Shown here: positions 13,101-39,099 of the stretch, piece by piece
Position numbering within the stretch: position 1 is the first letter of the stretch
Layout of the letters: each line of letters opens with the position of its first letter
Assembly (NCBI GenBank): GCA_963662155.1
Contig: OY759265.1
Coordinates: 61,975,024 to 62,039,023 of the forward strand
Length of the DNA stretch: 64,000 nt
Source: Lamellibrachia columna
Taxonomy: Eukaryota > Annelida > Polychaeta > Sabellida > Siboglinidae
Direction: 5' to 3'
Notes under the pieces: generated by a model
The model's input: only the letters and a program-made list of their open reading frames with translations
The model's database searches: none
What the model was told of the DNA's origin: nothing
Program-made: the position numbers and the translations under genes

Positions 13101-14023
13101 AGTCCTTTTAATTCGCGTGGTCGCTCGGCATTTCTTCCGTCCCATCTACGCACAACGGGCGGCCTCTGTGGTTTTGACGGGGGGGGGGGGGGGTGAGACT
13201 GCACAATGACTCGTGTATTTCAAGTACGACCAGCTCAACCGTTACGATTCTGACTAATAGGCCTATGACGAAACACGGTTTGAAGACGTACTCAGGCGTA
13301 CAGTTCATAAAGGGTCAGCGCCAAAGTCTACAAAACGTTCCACTCTGTAGATATGTGTTGTACAATCTAAAATGATCGTCGAAACAAACGTGATGGGTTA
13401 ACTTTGTCCAGTCCAGTTTGGTACTAAAATATATACACACGTAATAAGATTAATTAAATGCAACAAAACTAGAGAGATAACTTATCCAGTCGCAGAACAA
13501 TGCGCTGGCATACACTGGGTTGTAGTATAATATCACATTCGGACCTACCTGTATTAGCCCTCTTGGGAACGTGATACATATGGTACAGGGCGTGTGAGTA
13601 TGGCGTTGGCAAGTTGACGCCGTCGATGTGCAAGCCCTTGTATCCGACGCCCTTAACCCCCTCGGCCCCGTCATTCGACAGTCGAAGCACGTCGTGGTCC
13701 GGCGACATCGGATGGCGATTGAATGGCGTATCCAGTTCACCGAACCACTTGCCGATCTCCGCTTGTCGTTTGCCGCTCACTTTGCCCTGGTCACGGAATA
13801 TCATGATGCGATACTTTTGTACATCTTTCTTGATCTGGTCAATGGCTTCTTGCGGAACTGGGTCGTTCAATTTGATTCCAAACACCTCGACGCCAAACAC
13901 GGCCGGCTTCACCTTGTAATAGTCGGGTTGTCGGTTCTGAGTCTCCGTGGATGCGCTCACTGTCAGTCTGCTGACTCGAGCAACCGATAATAATAACGCG
14001 AAGCAAAATATTGAAAGATTCAT
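10179..14023 (-). CDS. Dioxygenase copy B: predicted ER-luminal TauD/TfdA-type 2-oxoglutarate oxygenase
   Basis: Predicted Fe(II)/2-oxoglutarate-dependent oxygenase; substrate unknown. Exons: 14023-13549, 12965-12808, 12383-12225, 10382-10179 (475+158+159+204 nt; 331 residues). Junctions are GT-AG: CAG|GTAGGT, CACCAG|TG, AAG|GTGGGT, TTCAG|ACT, AAG|GTAGGT, TTGCAG|TGG. Residues 1-25 are a signal peptide (MNLSIFCFALLLSVARVSRL). The iron H-x-D is LHIDG (His132, Asp134). HPVIYSHPATDEK matches the TauD HPVxxxHPxTG region. The distal histidine is VAHVAG (about 281), and the 2-oxoglutarate arginine lies in LHRTTIKGTKP (about 301), much like TauD MHRATI. The C-terminus is RGKDEL, an ER-retention signal. 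An upstream in-frame ATG (14041) would add six residues; the ATG at 14023 is chosen because it is conserved in C and D. Intron 3 is 1.84 kb with the empty foldback site AACAGT at 12022-12027. An in-frame alternative acceptor 18 nt into exon 2 exists. All family residues are present, so it is probably functional. Confidence 0.88.
10587..10770. repeat. 61-bp tandem repeat, three units, intron 3 of copy B
   Basis: Three near-identical 61-bp units beginning ATGAACAGTACGCTATGCAC (starts near 10587, 10648 and 10709). The corresponding place in the introns of A, C and D has one unit, so this is a B-specific local expansion. Confidence 0.9.
13178..13193. repeat. G homopolymer in intron 1 of copy B
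   Basis: Run of about 15 G on the plus strand (C-run in the transcript). Copies C (about 29781) and D (about 52160) carry shorter runs at the same place. Confidence 0.9.
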
Positions 14024-14340
14024 CGTTGCAACGCACCACATTCTGATCGCTACAGCCGCAAATGTACAACTGGCTCACCTTAAACCTAGCACTCCATTCA
14101 GTTCAACTCCAGTGGAGGTGGCAGGTATATGACGCATGCTCGAAAATTAGGTCAAGTTAAGGGTGGTCGCATAAGTTCCACTGTTGTACCTTGACTCCAA
14201 AAAGGTTTTGATCAGTCGAACCTGCAACTTTTAACAGCTACACAGTTACTGCTCAGGCAGCACAGTTACTGGTCCTCATTTTACCAACAGGCACAATGCG
14301 CGAGTGCAAACGGCCATACTGGCCTCAAAGAACTGAACAA
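14024..14340 (-). promoter_or_regulatory. Presumed 5' region of dioxygenase copy B
   Basis: Sequence upstream of the start codon, conserved in copies C (30627-30900) and D (53004-53280). It includes a block rich in cytosine and the segment GCATGCGTCATATACCTGCC about 100 bp before the start, whose CATATA could serve as a weak TATA-like element. No firm core promoter motif can be named. The call rests on position and conservation. Confidence 0.4.
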
Positions 14341-14549
14341 TTGAAATGAATGGAACTTATAGTTTGGGATGGCAATCTTATTACATCTAATTAAATATAC
14401 GCGTTATCTAATGTCCCACACCACGTATTGAAGGGGTGCGTCCTAGTCTCAACCAATACCAAACACTACGTTTTATTAGACTTCGGGAATTATTGCAACG
14501 ACGAGTTAGTGAAGGAGATAACTTCGTCGACGTGACCTTTCGCACGCGC

Positions 14550-14581
14550 GATGTGTGTGTGTGTGTGTGTGTGTGCGTGTG

Positions 14582-14676
<95 letters not shown>

Positions 14677-14758
14677 GCGCGCGTGCGTGTGTGTGTGTGT
14701 GTGTGTGTGCGTGTGCGTGTGCGTGTGCGTGTGCGTGTGCGTGTGTGCTTGTGTGTGG
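14550..14758. repeat. (TG)n / (TGCG)n microsatellite
   Basis: About 210 bp of TG, TGCG and TGTGCG tracts. At the homologous sites in units C (31836-31882) and D (54209-54250) the tract is only about 40-50 bp, so unit B has an expanded allele. Confidence 0.96.
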
Positions 14759-15424
14759 TTGTCATTGTTTGGCCGCCCGTTGTTGACTACAACGCAGACA
14801 ATAACTCCAGCGATAAATCGGCCGACACGTTCGTTTATCGGGGGTAACAATGTATAATAGTCAATTAAGTGTGCATTATGTTTATATATATATATGACGC
14901 GCCCGTGACAGACATTGGCCGTGGGTCATTGGGTGCAACAATTAACAGGTTATGACGGCGCTGGTCCCGTGCGCCGGTGGTATACTGACTGTCAAACTGA
15001 CAATTGACCGCGCCCATTGACATTTAGCCCAATAAGGGTTTGCTTAAGAAAGCCTAAAAGGCTATGTGGGCACACGACCAACCACATGTTAGTAGGTAAA
15101 TGTCGATAATTGTGAACGGCTTCTAAAAGGGGGTTCCCGGGCACCCCCTTGATCCTCCCATTGACTTGTTTTGACTCGCTCTCTCAGCTCCGGTTTACGA
15201 GGATTTAGACGCGATAGAAGTGTCGTATTGTATTGCATATACGCCAAATAGCCCTGTGTGCTAACATAGGAAAACATGGACATTCTAAATCCAACCCCTC
15301 CCAGCGACGTGCCCTTTCACACGCGCGATGTGTGCGTGTGTCAATGTTTTACCGCTCGTTGCTGACAACTACGCAGACAACTACTCCAGCGATAAATCGG
15401 CCGACAATTGACAAGTTATGAAGA
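14759..15424. other. Intergenic DNA between copies B and C
   Basis: No gene recognised. It contains short duplicated pieces: the 'ACTCCAGCGATAAATCGGCCGACA' type segment occurs at about 14806 and again at about 15383, and recurs in the C and D units near 31922 and 54296. Confidence 0.5.
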
Positions 15425-15548
15425 CGGTGAAGCTCAGGCTGCGGGTAAATGCCCCTGTTGTGTTCGGTGAAGCTCAGGCAGCGGGTAAATGCCCCTGTTG
15501 TGTTCAGTGAAGCCCATGCAGCGGGTAAACGCCCCTGTTGTGTTCGGG
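15425..15548. repeat. 40-bp tandem repeat, three units
   Basis: Three copies of a 40-bp unit carrying GCGGGTAAATGCCCCTGTTG, diverging slightly (AAATGCC/AAACGCC). It sits immediately upstream of the LINE fragment. Confidence 0.88.
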
Positions 15549-15589
15549 CCAATGACACACAGGTTTACATATTACTTTCAAATGCACAA

Positions 15590-16350
15590 GAATTTGGTTC
15601 GATTGATATCTTGTTTCGGATGGAATCAAGTAAGCTAAAGCTTAATCCAGATAAAACAGACCTGATTATTATTGGCACTAAGCAACAACGAAATATGGTC
15701 ATCAGCCACTTTCAAGTTAAACTGCCTGGCAATGATTAATTCCCATCAGATACTGTTCGTAATCTAGGTGTTGTCTTTGACAATGACTTAAACTTTCGCC
15801 AGCATTTTTCTCAAGTATGCAAATCCTGTTTCTCCGTTGAACTTGGCGTCGCATATCTATATTTACGGCTAAAACAATATCAGCAGCTCTAATCAGTAGC
15901 CGCCTTGACTGTTGTAATTCACTACTAAATAACATTGCTAAAAGAGACTTGGCAAAACTCCAACGACTACAAAATTGTCTGGCACGTGTGGTACCCAGGA
16001 CGCCTCGGTTTACACCATCACTACCACTACTTAAACAGTTACACTGGCTTCCTGTTACTTATCGAATTAATTTTAAGTTGTCCACGCGTACATATCGTGC
16101 TCTATCTACACAACAACCACCCTACTTGGCTAGTCTCCTGCATCTTTCCAATATCCGTAGGCAGCTTAAATCATCAATTTCACAACAACTTAGTGTGCCT
16201 AAAACAAAACTTAGTTTGGGCAAATGTGCTTACTCTGTCGCTGCATTTAGGGTCTGGAGTGATTTCCCCATCACTTTGAAGACATCTGAAATTATAGCTA
16301 TCTTCGGAAAAAACTGAAGACATATTTATCCAAATTGCATTTCACCATAA
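15590..16350 (+). mobile_element. LINE 3' fragment, reverse-transcriptase C-terminus (copy 2)
   Basis: Same fragment as at the left window edge, with more of its 5' side: KLKLNPDKTDLIIIGTK (the segment following the reverse-transcriptase active site in LINEs), then a stop, then NLGVVFDNDLNF, LHWLPVTYRINFK and FRVWSDFPI. It is not autonomous. It marks the left end of the large C unit and corresponds to 37915-38190 in unit D. Confidence 0.78.
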
Positions 16351-17165
16351 ATCTTCTGTTGTCGCTCGTTTTGTTGCGGCTCTGAGCTAAGGTTCCTGAG
16401 GATACTGTCAGCCACATTTGCGGTTCATCTGAATACGGCATGAATTTGGCATGATTTCAGTCCAACTAATATGTTTGATTCTTCTTAACGATTGATTATG
16501 TTATCCATAAATATATTAGGCTGATTACACTATTATTATAGCGAGATCCAAACATTTTAATAACATCAAAACAATCACCCAGCCTCCGTCGCTTATGACA
16601 CTGTTGTATCATCTAGGGATGATTCTAATATAATCGGAACGTCTTCGCAGTTCGTCATTTCGTGACGTCGCAGGCGTAATGTGGCGTAACTGACACGGAA
16701 CAGGTGACGTATCTGCTACGTAAATGTGACGTTGCATTCTTACCTGAGTTGTGTCATCTGCAAACATGGAGGTCAGGTTGTCTATGTCTCATGGGATATC
16801 GCTAACAAACAAATTGATTTGTGAAGATTAGCAATTTAATGCAGCACATTTTTAAGCACATAGTTGTGTTCGTGAAAAATGTTTTTTTTGGATAATTGTG
16901 ATAAGTGAAAGGCGCCGCTAATACTGTCGGACACATTTGCGGTGCATCTGAATACGGCAAGAATTTGACATGATTTCATTCCAACTAATATATTTGATTC
17001 TACATAACGATTGATTATGTTATCCGCAATTATGTTAGGCTTATTACACTGTTATTATAGCGAGATCCAAAAACTTTAATAATTTATCAAAGCAATCTCT
17101 CAGACTCCGTCGCTTATGACACTGTTGTATGAGCTAGGGACGATTCTAATATAATCGGGACGTCT

Positions 17166-30626
<13,461 letters not shown>

Positions 30627-31184
30627 CGTTACAACGCACCACACTCTGATCGCTACAGCCGCAACCGTACAACTGGTTCATCTGAAACCTAGCACTCCAC
30701 TCTGTTCATCACCGGTGGAGTTGGCAGGTATATGACGCATGCTCGAAAATAAGGTCACGTTAGGTGTGGTCGCATAAGTTTCAGTGTTCTACCTTGGCCC
30801 CAAAAAGGTTCTGGTCAGCCGAACCAGTAACTTCAGTAACTAAGGCAGTAAAGTTACTGGTCGAAAGGTTTCGGGTGCTTTTTTCTACCACAAAAAAATC
30901 AATATCATGCGCGCCGTTCGCTAGAGCCGTGTTTCGCTTTGTGGATAATAATGTCGGCGTGAAAACGCATTTTTTTGTGAACAGTTTGCGCATTCCGGCT
31001 ACCGGTTTTGATGATCAGCTGATGAATACGTTTTAGTTTCTCCGATAATGTAGGCTACCACACGGACTACTGCCGCTACAAAGTAATTAACCCGGCAGAG
31101 AAGTATGTTGTCAGGGATCACCGAGTCAGCGTATATTTTGAACACTGATCAAAGTCAAAAAACGTAAATCATTACGTATTGGTG

Positions 31185-31376
31185 GATGGCGGTTTGGTCG
31201 TCACCAAGTTTCGCCGGACAAACTAATGTTTTTTGATTGTCAATATTGGTGTTATCTTATATCACGTTTTGAGGGTGTGGCGGTTTGGTCGTCACCTCGT
31301 CTCATGGGACAAACGAATAGTTTTTGATGGCCAATATGCGCGTTATTTTATATCACGTATATAGGGGGTGACGGTT
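31185..31376 (+). repeat. About-90-bp tandem repeat, two to three units
   Basis: Units start GGCGGTTTGGTCGTCAC at about 31188 and 31279, with a partial third at about 31369. Also in unit D at 53562-53750. Confidence 0.8.
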
Positions 31377-31379
31377 TGG

Positions 31380-31670
31380 TCATCACTACCTCTCGTGGAA
31401 CACAAATCAGCATTAGTTAAGGAACAGTGTAGGTTGGACATGAGGAAGGACTCATTCTCACAGAGGGTGTTAAATGAATGGAACAAACTGTCAAATGATT
31501 GGGTTAATGCTAGTAGTGTGAATATGTTTAATAATAGAATTGACAGATATATGATAAGGGCGGGTATACATAGATGATAAAATTGTTGGACTCTCAATAA
31601 AACAGTTGCTTCGTCATTCACTTGCCATCCGGAACTCATAGTTTGGGATGGCAATCTTGTTAAATCTGAC
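31380..31670 (+). mobile_element. LINE 3' tail in the 5' flank of copy C
   Basis: Reads KEQCRLDMRKDSFSQRVLNE, then NKLSNDWVNASSVNMFNNRI, a stop, and a 3' end with GGATGGCAATCTTGTTAAAT. Same family as the insertion at 40378-41492, where the homologous tail is KDQCRLDIRKHSFSQR. The copy in unit D is at 53755-54045. Unit B keeps only the last about 50 bp (14350-14400). Confidence 0.8.
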
Positions 31671-33600
31671 GAAATATGCGCGTTATCTTATGTCCCACAC
31701 AACGTATTGAACGGGTTCGTCCTAGTCTGAACCAATACAAAACACTACGTTTTATTGGACGTCGGGAATTTATACAACGACCCCTTAGTTAGTGAAGGCG
31801 TTAACTTCGTCGACGTGACCTTTCACCCGCGCGATGTGTGTGTGTGTGCGTGGGTGCGTGCATGTGTGCGTGCGTGTGTGAATGTTTGGCCTCACGTTGC
31901 TGATAACAACGCAGACTACTTCTCCAGCGATAAATCGGCCAACATGGTCGTTTATCGGGGGTAACAACCAGACCACATACTAGTAGTAGTAAGTAAATGT
32001 CGACAATTGTGAACGACCCCAAAAGGGGGGTTCCCGGGCACGTGATGGACACCCCCTTGATCCACATATGATCACATACAGGGCACTTCCTTTTCACTTA
32101 AGCATCCACCTTAAATGTTCACCCCTGCCAGAAAACGTAAACAGCTTCGATCATCTTGTTCTGGTTTACTTTCCCCCCATAGTTGAAACAAACATTATTT
32201 GGCTTTCTCGGTCGCGTGCGTGTGTATGTCACGTGAAACCTGGCTCACCGCGGTGCATCGGGTACGTGACACTCGGTTTAATTCCAGAGGTTAAAACAAA
32301 CATTGGAGGGCTTCCTCGGTTGCTGCATCAACTCTTTCGAATTAACTTTTTTAAATAACGGTGTTATAACGCGTAATAACGGTGTAATAACCTGTGCTTC
32401 TTTTAATTCTAAAAGAACAATTTCTCTTTTTATTGACAATGTAAAATGTTTTCCAAAACTATGATATACTAATATGCTCTACAATATTCTTAAGCAGTTG
32501 TGGTGGTATCTCTAAGCCTCAGATGATTTATTATAATTAAATAGTATTATTAAATGTAACGTGACGGTTCAGACGGATTTGTGACATCCTATCCACAGCT
32601 GGAAGCTTGTTTTGTTTAAGTCAATCTGAAAGCAACAGGAGTGTGTTTCCTGTTTGGAGAACTGTCAACGATTACATGCGATAGAACACTGAACACTATA
32701 AGAAACACTTCTTTCAATGTAACTTTGATTACAACAGGTCATTGTTGTTAGGTGAGCTCCGTCTACAGTTTCTGGTGCGTCATTGGCCTTCAATTGGACT
32801 GGGTCAGTAAACAGGAGCAACCGCCGTCGCGAATTCGAATCGATCAGCAAACTGGCATCTCAATAGGTCAAAGACCTCTCTGCACGTTTCCGGATCAGGT
32901 GGTTTGTTTTCTATGAGTGTCGGGAAGTGAATAGGAATTATAATGTCCTGATTGGTGACTAACACAGTCGTAACTTGATCTGCAAGCGGAGATGAGCTGG
33001 AAGAGCTTGTTGATCAGCATAATGTGTGAACATTACCGCGAGTATTGTTGTTCTTTCCTCACTTTTTATCCCAAGGTCGCAACTTGATCTCGAAAGCGGA
33101 GATGAACTGGAAGAGTTTTTTGATCAACATAATGTGTTAACTTGATCGCTTTCGAGCGGGAAATACGGCGGTTTATCTTTGGTCGAGCTTTCCCGCTTTT
33201 TGGCCGACATGTCATGCTTTTCGTAATTTTCAGAAACATACACAATTCACGATAAAAACGATCTATGTGTTGCACTCCGAGGCCATTCTATGCACATTTT
33301 ATTCCTCTTAACTGTCTCAAGTGATTTCACATTTTCTTGCACATGTGTTCAACGCGAACGATAATGGCACATCAAAATGGTGACCCATAAAAACAATCGA
33401 AAATCCCCCCAAAAAACAGACAAAAGTTGAGTGCAGGATGATGTTTCCTGCATTGCCACGAGCAGATGTTGACAACTGTGGATCAGGTGCTGTCGTCCCT
33501 GAATGCTGGTTGCCCCTGTAAAAGTGAAGTGCCTGTTAGGTAACATATCTTTAACATAATACGATATCGGACAGGACACCAACGCATCGAGTTAACATGT
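31671..33600. other. Duplicated non-coding 5' flank of copy C
   Basis: Nearly identical to 54046-56040 in unit D. It contains a short TG tract (31836-31882) and a directly repeated segment (ACTTGATCT..AAGCGGAGATGA..CTGGAAGAG at about 32974 and about 33080). No gene recognised. Confidence 0.55.
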
Positions 33601-33604
33601 GACA

Positions 33605-33828
<224 letters not shown>

Positions 33829-33839
33829 ATTGGGGTTCC

Positions 33840-36770
33840 CGTGCAATTTTTTATATCCGACTTAATAACAGCTACATCGATGCTTCGTGAGATATCGTAT
33901 TCGCCTACGTATTACCGTACATGCCTTACGTATTACCGTACATGCCCTACATATTACCGTACATGCCTTAATAATAAGCGTACACCTCCATTTTGTTTGC
34001 GAATCCAGGTTGCGTGTCCCAACTTCGTGCGCCGCTCAATTCTGTGGCAACACGGTATTTTACCGTTCTGCAACTAGCGGTTGATCACTGGAGATCAGTG
34101 TTTGTGCTGTACTGACAACATCAGCTGTGGTTATAGCATCATACAAAAATGAGGAATGTTTCACTAAAATAATATTTGGATAGTTATGCTAACCTTGCAG
34201 ATATGCGAACCAAAAGATGTTCTAAATCAGGCAGCTTGAGTATAATTTCCTCTGCATCGATGTCACAGTTCAGCGACGACAGACGAACTTTTTTTCCCAA
34301 GTCTGGTAGTTCCAAACAACATTCATAAGTAGTTTTAGAAGTAACGACCCTGTGTTAAAGTCGAAGATATTCGCTTACTCGGCGTACGTAGCATGGTCGC
34401 GTAGCAAGACAACCGCGGTGCCATCTAGCGAGTCTATCGTATGGAGTGTAGTAAGTTCTTACATTCAGCACGGTCAATTAACAATATAAGTATTGAGACC
34501 GACTCAAGGGCTGGTTTTTTTGTTGGCGTTGTTCACGTTTTTCACTATGTATTTGGTACCAGTACTACTTTTTTTTACAATTATCTAGTTTGTGAAATGG
34601 TAACTATGCAGGTCTGGCTGATCTTTCCATTCTCTTCTAAGTCGGGACTTGAGCTGTTTACTGTTGTGGCTTGTATCGTGTGGTTGTATGGTGTGGCTGT
34701 ATCATGTCCTCCCAAGAGACCGTTTTAGCATTCATTCATGTTCTGTTGACCTGAGCAGAACAACTAACATTATTGTCGTGCTTTGTTGTATGAATATTCG
34801 TTTTAATCAACCAATATGTTATACATTCTAATAAATACACTATCGCAATGTCATTCACCTCTCGAACTGAACAATTACTATGATCGGCGAATTGGAAGGC
34901 CGATGCATCATTGCCGAATTCGTTTTATACAATTTCTGATGGAAAATATACTACCTAAATAAAGATTACAGCACATTAAAAACACTATTACATTGTTAAT
35001 GTAAATATACTTTGAAATCGAACGTTCCGAGGATCGAGGCAATTTTAATTATTCGGAAACGTCAACTAGCCGCGTACGCTTCATTTATAATAATTACCGG
35101 TCCCCGGGAAATTGTGTTACACGACTCAACCAGATGACGTTGTACACAGAGATATATATAGACTAGAGAGGCTACGACTACGTAATTAACGATTACGTAC
35201 ATCGGCCTATTGGAGTTCCAACGGCGAAATTGTCTATATTTCCTGCCGACTTACTCTTGAGTGCCGAATAAGCGTCCCTATACGCGTATTTATTTGATGA
35301 AAAATGCCTACCTATACGCACCTTATTTGGCACTATGGTCTATTATTAGTTAAAACGCCATTATCACCGCGTAAACCGACCGTAAATGGCCGTCGTGCGC
35401 AACGCCTCAAACCGGTCGTAATCGGCTGGCGGCGGTTTCCCCTGAAACGGGCTTGCGTATTCAATTCAATAAAACTTTAATGTCCATTTAAAAACGGAAA
35501 ATTCCCCGGTTATTCGCAGATATAAAATGCGGTTACTAGATCTGCAGTGACGCGAATACGAACAAAGCTTATATATATTCGGCAGAATAAAAATAAATAC
35601 CCGGCGATCCGCGTAGTTTTCTATGGACGCCTTAGCTTCACGTCAGGTAAAAAATTGCTTCGGCGCTAAAAAAGACAAATATACCAGTGGCTTTTTCGCA
35701 CTGTACTATTATTTGTTTTTAACAATTTGCCCCTCTATACTGTTATTCTGCACTATACTATTATTAAATTTGACCGATTTGCCACCCTATACTGTTATTT
35801 GGACTATACGTTTATTTGTCACTCGAGAGTAACGTTTTTGGGAAGATATTATTGGCATGCCGTTGCTTTGCCTCTGGACGATTCTTTCGACAAGCACACA
35901 TGAACTACGCTGTCATCCGAGCGAGTTGTCGACATCATCTTGATCGACAAACTTAGGGTTACGCTTATTAAAACGCATTTTATGACATTTTTTCGTGTTT
36001 AATTGTTGTGTAAGTGTACTGTACGCTTATTAGGATGAATACGGCATTTACAGCTTATCACTATACTACTGGGAGGTAGTATAGCGAGTTTAGAGATCGA
36101 GATCACCAGCTCTATGTCTGAGGTGCACTGAATCCACAACAGGTTTTTTCCATTTCCCTGTGTGGGCTTCCCCTGGCATAGACACTGAGAGCTGTTGGTC
36201 TCCTCTATCTGGTCAGATAGAAGGAACCGATGGCTCTGAACTCAATTTTTTTAAACGAATTTATAACACGTCTGCCGGGGGCTCCACTGGAAGTATGTTA
36301 AATTGATACTGTTTTCGGCTATAAATTAACGTTCTTTTACAACAAAATTATCATTTATGTTTATTATTGGAATAAAGGACATAGTTTCAATCAACAGTAT
36401 AACTTTTGTGTTGATTTCATTTTATGACTACCATGCGCAGACCAATGCGCAGTTAGCTCAATTTCATGGCAGTTGGCGACCATTGGAGTCACATCACAGT
36501 TCATTTTCTTGAACAAATCAAACATCTCTAACTCTTGTAATGCTGCAAACGTGCTTATCATGAAAACTTACAGTCTTCACAAAATATTAAATAATACAGT
36601 GTTCCGAAAATGTCATCACCAAAATCCCTACATATCTTCAAATTCCTAACAGCCAAAAGTCCAACATTTAAAACTGTCCAACCTTACTGACTGAATAGTT
36701 ACTAGCAAATAATTGAAATCGGTTAACGGGCACCTAAGAAGGAATAGAGACTGGCATGTTTTTACCTCTA
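33840..36770. other. About 3 kb of unassigned AT-rich DNA between units C and D
   Basis: After short homology with unit D ends near 33895 (ACATCGATGCTTC), the sequence is single-copy in this window. A three-fold short repeat (ATTACCGTACATGCC) is at about 33908-33970 and a perfect palindrome CTATACTAC-TGGGAG-GTAGTATAG at 36061-36084. No convincing gene, although about 36430-36475 (TGGCAGTTGGCGACC) resembles the leader after a primer-binding site of gypsy-type elements. Confidence 0.45.
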
Positions 36771-36777
36771 TGATGAA

Positions 36778-37692
36778 GAACTCGAATTAAATCTAGTTTG
36801 CAGCAAATGCCTGAAGGATGCACCAGAGCAGTGCAATGAGACTCTGCGAAAACACACAATACCGGATATACAAGGCTCGAAGATCGGGTTAGATATCTTC
36901 ACTTACAAGGATGCTTACTACTTGGTCCTAGTCGACTATCTGACGGACTTCATCGATTTTGAGAAATTACTAAACCTATCGTCCGAGTCTGTGATCGACA
37001 TCTGCAAACGGTCATTCGTGAGGTTCGGGATACCAGATATTGTGCAAACAGACAAGGGCCCACAGTTCACTTCGCGTGAGTTTGACAGCTTTAGAATCAA
37101 GTGGGAGTATAGCCACTCAACCAGCTCCCCATACAGAGCACAGTCAAACGGCAAGGCAGAGGCTGCAGTGAAGACGGCTAAAAGGCTACTAAAGAGGTCA
37201 ACTGACCCGTATCTTGCACTCTTGGAGCAGAGAAACACCCCTACAGCAGGAATGTCTACAAGTCCAGCTCAGAGGCAAATTGGTAGATCAACACGCTCGA
37301 TCGTACCACAGATCAGATGTGACGACGGTCGTGCCACAATCATGCGTGAGAAAGCACACAAGCGAGCCAAAATTCAGAAGAGCTACAATAAGTCGGCCAC
37401 AGATCTGCCAGCAGTGGCGGAAGGGACATCTGTCCTGTTGCGTGACTTCGTCAGCCACAAGCAAAAATGGAAAGACGCCAAGGTAGTAAAACGCCTATCT
37501 GAGCGCTCGTACGTCCTTGATGTCGAAGGGGAGACGGTGAGGAGAAATCTGCAGTACTTCAGACCAATCAGTGAGGACTTCCAGAGCGACAAACAGAACG
37601 CATCGACATCAGAAGACCAGCACGGTTCAATGAACCGTGAGTTGAACTGTATCAGATTATATTGTTACATTAGTTACGCCGAACAGTACTAG
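36778..37692 (+). mobile_element. Ty3/gypsy-type retrotransposon integrase fragment
   Basis: 3' part of a pol gene. From about 36778 the frame reads ELELNLVCSKCLKDAPEQCN, giving the second Cys pair of the integrase zinc-binding domain (its His pair is lost upstream), and then the catalytic core: Asp in LVLVDYLTDF, Asp in VQTDKGPQFTS, Glu in SNGKAEAAVKTAK (the D-D-E triad). A C-terminal domain follows with VLLRDF and SYVLDVEGETVRRNLQYFRP, as in gypsy integrases. The open frame ends at 37692. No gag, protease or reverse transcriptase remains nearby, so the element is 5'-truncated or broken and not autonomous. Its LTR follows 70 bp downstream. Confidence 0.85.
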
Positions 37693-37760
37693 TACATCCT
37701 ATGGCGTTACTTTAGTTTAGTTGGTTTAGTGTTATTCAAATATCTCTGTATGAGAAGGGA

Positions 37761-37906
37761 TGTTGACATTACCTGATCCCTCCCATACTATTATCATTTT
37801 GTCGAATAGCTACTCCCAGTCGCTCCGGAGGAAGTTGGGTAATAAAAGGGCAGTTGCCATCTTGAACACAAATCACTTGACTCGCATAAATATTGGATTC
37901 GTAACA
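37761..37906 (+). repeat. Probable 3' LTR of the gypsy-type element
   Basis: A purine-rich tract (GAGAAGGGA, 37752-37760) precedes TGTTGACATT. The segment ends CGTAACA, giving the usual TGTT...AACA ends, and contains the polyadenylation signal AATAAA (37841-37846). Length about 146 bp. No matching 5' LTR was found in the window. It abuts the shortened LINE fragment of unit D. Confidence 0.65.
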
Positions 37907-37914
37907 AACACGAA

Positions 37915-38190
37915 CAACGCGTACATATCGTGCTCTATCTACACAACAACAACCCCACTTGGCTAGTCTCCTGCATCTTTCCAATATCCGTAGACAGCTT
38001 AAATCATCAATTTCACAACAACTTAGTGTGCCTAAAACAAAACTTAATTTGGGCAAATGTGCTTACTCTGTCGCTGCATTTAGGGTTTGGAGTGATTTCC
38101 CCATCACTTTGAAGACATCTGAAATTATAGCTATCTTCGGAAAAAACATTTATCCAAATCTTCTGTTGTCCCTCGTTTTGTTGCGGCTCT
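37915..38190 (+). mobile_element. LINE 3' fragment, reverse-transcriptase C-terminus (copy 3)
   Basis: Matches the end of the fragments at 1-700 and 15590-16350 from ACGCGTACATATCGTGCTC onward (FRVWSDFPITLK region). The 5' part is missing where the LTR ends, so the gypsy-type element probably inserted into, or recombined with, this LINE. Confidence 0.75.
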
Positions 38191-39099
38191 GACCTCAGGT
38201 TCCTGAGGATACTGTCAGCCACACTTGCGGTTCATCTGAATACGGCATGAATTTGGCATGATTTCGTTGCAACAAATATGTTTGATTCTACTTAACGATT
38301 GATTATGTTATCCATAATTATATTAGGCTGATTACACTATTATTATAGCGAGATCGAAACATTTTAGTAATATCAAAACAATCACCCAGCCTCCGTCGCT
38401 GTTGTATCAGCTAGGGATTATTCTAATATAATCGGAACGTCTTCACAGTTCGTCATTTCGTGACGTCGCAGGCGAGGACACAAAGGCGTCTATGCGAGTC
38501 CTCACTCTCCACGTGTCTGGTACGTCGGAATGTAACGTAACTGACACGGAACAGGTGACGTATCTACTACGTAAATGTGACGTTACATTCTTACCTGAGT
38601 TGTGTCATCTGCAAACATGGAGGTCAGGTTGTCTATGTCTCATGGGATATCGCTAACAAACAACTTGATTTGTGAAGATTAGCAATTTAATGCAGCACAT
38701 TTTAAAGCACATAGTGGTGTTCGTGATCATTGTCCATCAAGTTGGTAGATATATTTGAATAACGATTTCTAAACACAACTATTGAGTAAATTATCTCAGT
38801 TGTGCTTCGAAGAAAACAGGTTTGGATAGTTGTGATAAGTGAAAGGCGCCGCTAATACTGTCGGACACATTTGCGGTGCATCTGAATACAGCAGGAATTT
38901 GACATGATTTCATTCCAAATAATATATTTGATTCTACTTAACGACTGATTACGTTATCCGTAATTATTTTAGGCTGAATACACTATTATTATAGCGAGAT
39001 CCAAAAACTTGAATAATATATCAAAGCAATCACTCAGACTCAGTCGCTTATGACACTGTTGTATCAGCTAAGGACGATTCTAATATAATCGGAACGTCT

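Noticed and set aside
13178..13193. G homopolymer as an assembly gap or element tail
   Set aside because: Copies C and D have a G-run of different length at the same intron position, so it is an inherited polymorphic tract.
13614..13990. Plus-strand open frames opposite dioxygenase exon 1 (also at 30174-30596 and 52594-52973)
   Set aside because: Shadows of the minus-strand exon. The minus frame carries the family motifs and correct splice sites.
30627..30644. Six-residue N-terminal extension (WCVVT) in copies C and D
   Set aside because: The codon at the extension start is GTG, not ATG. The conserved internal ATG followed by the signal peptide is the better start.
34441..34728. 95-residue open frame in the C-D spacer
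   Set aside because: No recognisable domain, no splice context, AT-rich surroundings; treated as chance.
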